64,000 nt of DNA from Basidiobolus meristosporus CBS 931.73. Taxonomy: Eukaryota > Basidiobolomycota > Basidiobolomycetes > Basidiobolales > Basidiobolaceae. Numbering within the stretch: the first letter of the stretch is position 1; each line of letters begins with the position of its first letter. The stretch spans positions 1 through 64,000 of the forward strand of contig MCFE01000420.1 in the NCBI GenBank assembly GCA_002104905.1, read 5' to 3'. Shown here one piece after another: positions 60,374 to 64,000 of this stretch. The position numbers and the translations under genes are program-made. The notes under the pieces were generated by a model that saw only the letters and a program-made list of their open reading frames with translations, had not been told where the DNA came from and searched no databases.

Positions 60374-63186
60374 TTAATTCTCCATTCCTTGCTGTTTGGC
60401 AAATTCAACAAAAACTTGGGCTAACGTGGTCTGCGCTACAGCGTAGTCCACGATCTCATATGGCTCCTTGATCTCCTGCAGATACCCGAAGAGCTTTCCA
60501 AGCGTGCTGCCTTCCACCTCCAATTCCAGGTTGCATCCTAGTTTGCGAAGCAGTCTAACCTGGGAGTGGCCTGTGTCGAACTGACGGAAAATCGCATGAA
60601 TAACCTGATCTACAGTGCTCATTGTTTTGGTCTTCAGGTTGATCTTGTAGCCTTTTCCGTACACGTTTTTGAGTCTCTGCGCGGTGCCAAGTGCTGCTAG
60701 TCGGCTGTTCACAGTGATGCCGATGCGATCACAAAGTGCATCCGCTTCCTCCATGCTGTGTGTCTGCATTAGAATGTTAGCACCATGTCAGGCGAAATGC
60801 GCTAGAAAAATCACTTACTGTTAGAACAATGCTGGTGTTCTTCTTGAGGTTTCTTATGGCTTTCCATATCGACTGTCTGACATGGACGTCGACGCCGGTG
60901 GTAGGTTCGTCCAAGAACAGGATCTTCGGATGTCCAATGGCTGCCATGCCTATACTTAGTCTTCTCTTGTTTCCGCCGCTATATCCTTTTGCTTTTTGGT
61001 CGGCAACATTCCGAAGCTGCATCTGTTCCACGATCTCGTCTACCGCCACTTGCACATTCTCCACGCCACGAAGCCGGGCAAACAATTGGAGATGCTCACG
61101 GCCAGTCAAATCGGGGAAAAGCACATCGAATTGCTGGCAAACGCCTACGATGCGCTGCAGCTCGCGCGAATAGGGGGAGATCGAGTGACCCTCGATGTAG
61201 GCGTTTCCGGAGGACGGAGTTAACGCTCCAACAAGCATTTTGATAGTGGTTGTTTTGCCCGCCCCATTGGGACCCAGATACCCCAGACACTCATTTCGTC
61301 TCAAGGTCAGCCACAACTCGTCAATGATCACCCTACGGCGGTTTGAGTACTGGAGTGGGAATTCTTTAGACAAGCCGCAAACGTGCATCGTATCTATGCT
61401 TTGCTGAGAACCGAGGATCCGTTGTTTCTCATTGCTGACTTCCTCGTCGACGTTAACATTCTGCATTTCGACCCTTGTTTCCATGCGGTCGCCGGTATTG
61501 GCAGGTCCCCCAGGGGTTTTCTTTTCGAAGAGGGAGCGAATCAGCTTCATCGGGGTTTGGTTGGCATTCATCAAAATCTCGACTGACAGCACGAGAGACC
61601 CGTACAGGACCGTACTGGCGATCAATGCGAGGAAAATTGGCAATATTGGGAAGTGGAAGCTGAACACCATTGAGGCAGAGTATGGGTAGCCTATTGTCCA
61701 AGCCAGAGCCAGTTCCTGGAAATGCGATATCGTCAGAACTATTCCAAATCACTCGATTAGCATACCACCACTTACTGCTAGACCCCGCTGTAGCGCGATC
61801 ACGGGTATAAAGAAGCTCAGGATTGCTGCGGCAGTGATGCTGATATGGTTGTTGCATCCAAAGCGAATGATCGCGTACGGGACAAACACCAGTATAAGCA
61901 TGATGAATCCCATCACGAGCCCAACAGCTCTGCTTCTAGTGAAAATGAAGGAAAGAAGGTAGGCCATTAAAATATAGGGCGGTCCGGAGAGAATCAGTAG
62001 CAATATATATCCCGCTGGGCTCGAGTCCACGAACATGGGCGTTCCTTCAGCCTTCAATACGATTAAGAATACGGCGCAGGGGATAAGGAAAATGATGTAG
62101 TCCCGGATGAAGGCTGCCAGGTAGTATGCACGAGAGTCTAGCCCCGCAAGAATCAGAAGTTGCTTCTGTCCTTCCTCCCGGTCGCGTACCATGGTAGTAA
62201 CATAAAAGAGCAAGATGAACGACATGGCTAATTGGAGAGGTCAATGTTTAGAATAGGGCCTAAGCACAGCTGCAACAAAGGGATTACCGTAAGTGACAAC
62301 GATGGGAATGATCTCAGGTCCTGAATCCGTATTCTCCAAAGCCGTAGACGGCAGGGTTTTAAACGTGACAGTATTCATAAGGATGTTGCCCGGGGGCCTA
62401 TTGTAGGCACTTTGCGCTGCTGCTTCCATATTGGAGAAAAGGTACGGAATAGACCTTTGGGCGAATTGGTTGCTCTGGTAGAACAGTGTGTAGCCAAACG
62501 AGAATTGGCTTGCTCCATTATTCACTTGATTCAGCTCAAACCCAATTTCGGAAACCTGATTGGAATCGGAAATGCCAAGGTTGTAGGCATCCTTGTCCAG
62601 TTTATCACGCGTTTGGATAAGTTGTTTTATCGACTCGTATCTGTTGAAAGTAAGCGGAGGTGCTTGAGTGGTGTTGGGCTGGACTGCAGTAAAATTCGGC
62701 TGCAAGCCTTGGCTCCAAACATCATCTGGTATCCCTTGGTCAATGACAATGCCGGGGTTCGGAGCACCTACGTATTGTGGAAGGTTGGGCGGGGTCATAG
62801 TCCAACTTTGTTGAAGGTGGAGTTATGAGTGGTTGAACACGAAGGACATGAATAGAGGGTTCCATACCTTGAAACAGACCCAACCGGGATTCTGTTAGAG
62901 TTTTGGGACACAAGCTTCGACTATCCAGACGTTAATCCAGGCCTTATTGAACAGAATTGACAAGAGCTAACTTACTATTACCACCGCAAGAATTACGCAT
63001 ATCGTAGGAATCACGACAGCTGTTCAGGATGATGGGTTAGTCTCGGGCAAATGGGCTTAGAGAGGGACGGGCGGCCTTACCGCTAAGCACAGTAGAGAAT
63101 TTCCGTACGACATTCTTCAGATTGAGGCTGAGGTTGATCCTTAGCTGTGTCGTGAAATCCACTGGCCGTTGTTTTAAAGTAGCCAT
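60374..63186 (-). CDS. ABCA-type half ABC transporter
   Basis: Minus-strand exons: 63186-63081, 63019-62976, a poorly resolved part between 62975 and 62806, 62805-62288, 62227-61776, 61715-60819 and 60763-60374. All joints except those around 62975-62806 keep phase. The first exons give a short cytosolic start and first membrane helix (VVIPTICVILAVVI). The next encodes a large extracytosolic loop of about 170 residues. Then come five or more helices (IRDYIIFLIPCAVFLIVLKA; FIMLILVFVPYAIIRFG) and a nucleotide-binding domain: Walker A GPNGAGKTT, signature YSGGNKRRLS, Walker B ILFLDEPTTGVD, H-loop THSMEEADAL. After it comes an ABCA-like regulatory tail (SQVRLLRKLGCNLELEVEGS). TMD-NBD order, the large loop and the YSGGNKRRLS signature indicate subfamily A, whose characterised members move lipids. 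Only one TMD-NBD unit is present, so it would dimerise. Substrate unknown. Confidence 0.8.
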
Positions 63187-64000
63187 TGTCTCCAAGATGA
63201 AGATTTACGATCTGAACGGATTGTCTGAAAATAAGGTTCTAAGCGGCCTTTATATCCACTGGTACGATCCCAGATGGCCCAGATGCTCCATGGATCAGCA
63301 CTGATCGGATCCAGCCATCTCTTCAGCCAACCGTGTTTGTGATTTGTGAGCTAATGTGACCTCATCCAGGATTCAGAGCACTGAGGATCATTTTGAGAAC
63401 AGTGAACAGCAGATGTATGCCCAAATTTCCAATTACCTTGAAACTTTAGCCGAACACCCGATTTGGAAACTGCCTCTTGGCAGTGTCCACGCGAGGTGTT
63501 CGGCTTCAGGTAGCAAGTGATAGAGGGATCTCAACATCAATGTAATCGGGAATCAGGCTTCTTGGCGTGGCGGCAATGGTGGATGCAATGGAATTCCATA
63601 TTGGTTTAGATTATGGTTTGCGTTCCATCTGTAGATTTCAGGCTGCAAATATGGAAAGAAGATGTACATCTCGGAATTCCTAATTTGTCTTGAATAATAG
63701 AGCACCAAGTATTGCCAAGCAGATAAAGCTATTGACATGACCAAACAGGAAACCGCTTGGGGGCTCTGAAGCCAAACAACATTAATTCTAATTTCAAGCC
63801 CAATCCTCTCCTGTTTCTGGAATTCACCCTGATTGATGAGCTCCTTGCACCGTGAGCACAATAAGGTTCACCCAGATCCACCAATTCGTGCCAACATGAT
63901 CACTGGGATGAAACCGACCAATCCCTTCTCTCTATGCCCAACAAGCCAATCGGCCCCAGCCATTGGCCAATCCAGGCAGTCGCCCGTTAATTTAAATACT
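63187..64000. other. Upstream region of the ABC transporter gene, one hypothetical ORF
   Basis: Should hold the ABC promoter. The minus frame 63553-63861 (102 codons) contains one possible membrane helix (VSCLVMSIALSAWQYLVLYY) and a Pro-rich end. No family is recognised, and it may be chance. Confidence 0.4.

Noticed and set aside
60829-61689. Plus-strand frames opposite the ABC transporter
   Set aside because: Antisense shadows of the nucleotide-binding domain exon.

Overview
The window looks like nuclear DNA of a filamentous, early-diverging (zygomycete-type) fungus. Evidence: short GT-AG introns of about 50-100 bp, a fungal-type ATP synthase subunit h, a Prm10/ThrE-type membrane protein, a chitin-pathway GFA1, a Polycomb EED homologue and a PAS-only protein. 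The lineage is an inference; I cannot name the species. No rRNA, tRNA or CRISPR array was recognised.

Left part (1 to about 29.65 kb) is a transposon graveyard, AT-rich and almost devoid of CpG. It holds: a tandem run of plus-strand Ty3/Gypsy relics ('family D', 1-8.8 kb); fragments and two longer copies of a Tnp2/CACTA-like DNA transposon ('family C', 10.1-10.7, about 15.1-17.8 and 17.8-29.2 kb); a G-rich degenerate tandem repeat (10.98-11.2 kb); and a four-level nest. In the nest, the second family C copy was hit by an LTR of 'family B'. That LTR was split by a complete minus-strand chromodomain-bearing Gypsy element ('family A', 18.5-26.2 kb). Family A in turn carries two younger solo family B LTRs. 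Target-site duplications can be read at the junctions.

Middle (about 29.65-34 kb): sequence with ordinary CpG content and no intact gene. It contains short coding-like blocks, including what looks like a decayed Gypsy integrase (about 30.6-31.4 kb).

Right part (34-64 kb) is gene-bearing with normal CpG: a PAS-domain protein (+), an eight-exon EED/ESC-type WD40 protein (-), a small secreted peptide (-), a senescence/spartin-domain protein (-), a Prm10-like transporter (+), ATP14 (-), a tentative 69-aa membrane peptide (-), GPI18/PIG-V (+), GFA1 (+) and an ABCA-type half transporter (-). GFA1 lies between two 484-bp inverted repeats that differ at only four positions. The genes are individual housekeeping or regulatory genes, not a cluster. 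GFA1 and GPI18 both feed cell-surface glycan synthesis (chitin precursor and GPI anchor). EED is a chromatin-silencing subunit that sits next to the repeat-rich block.
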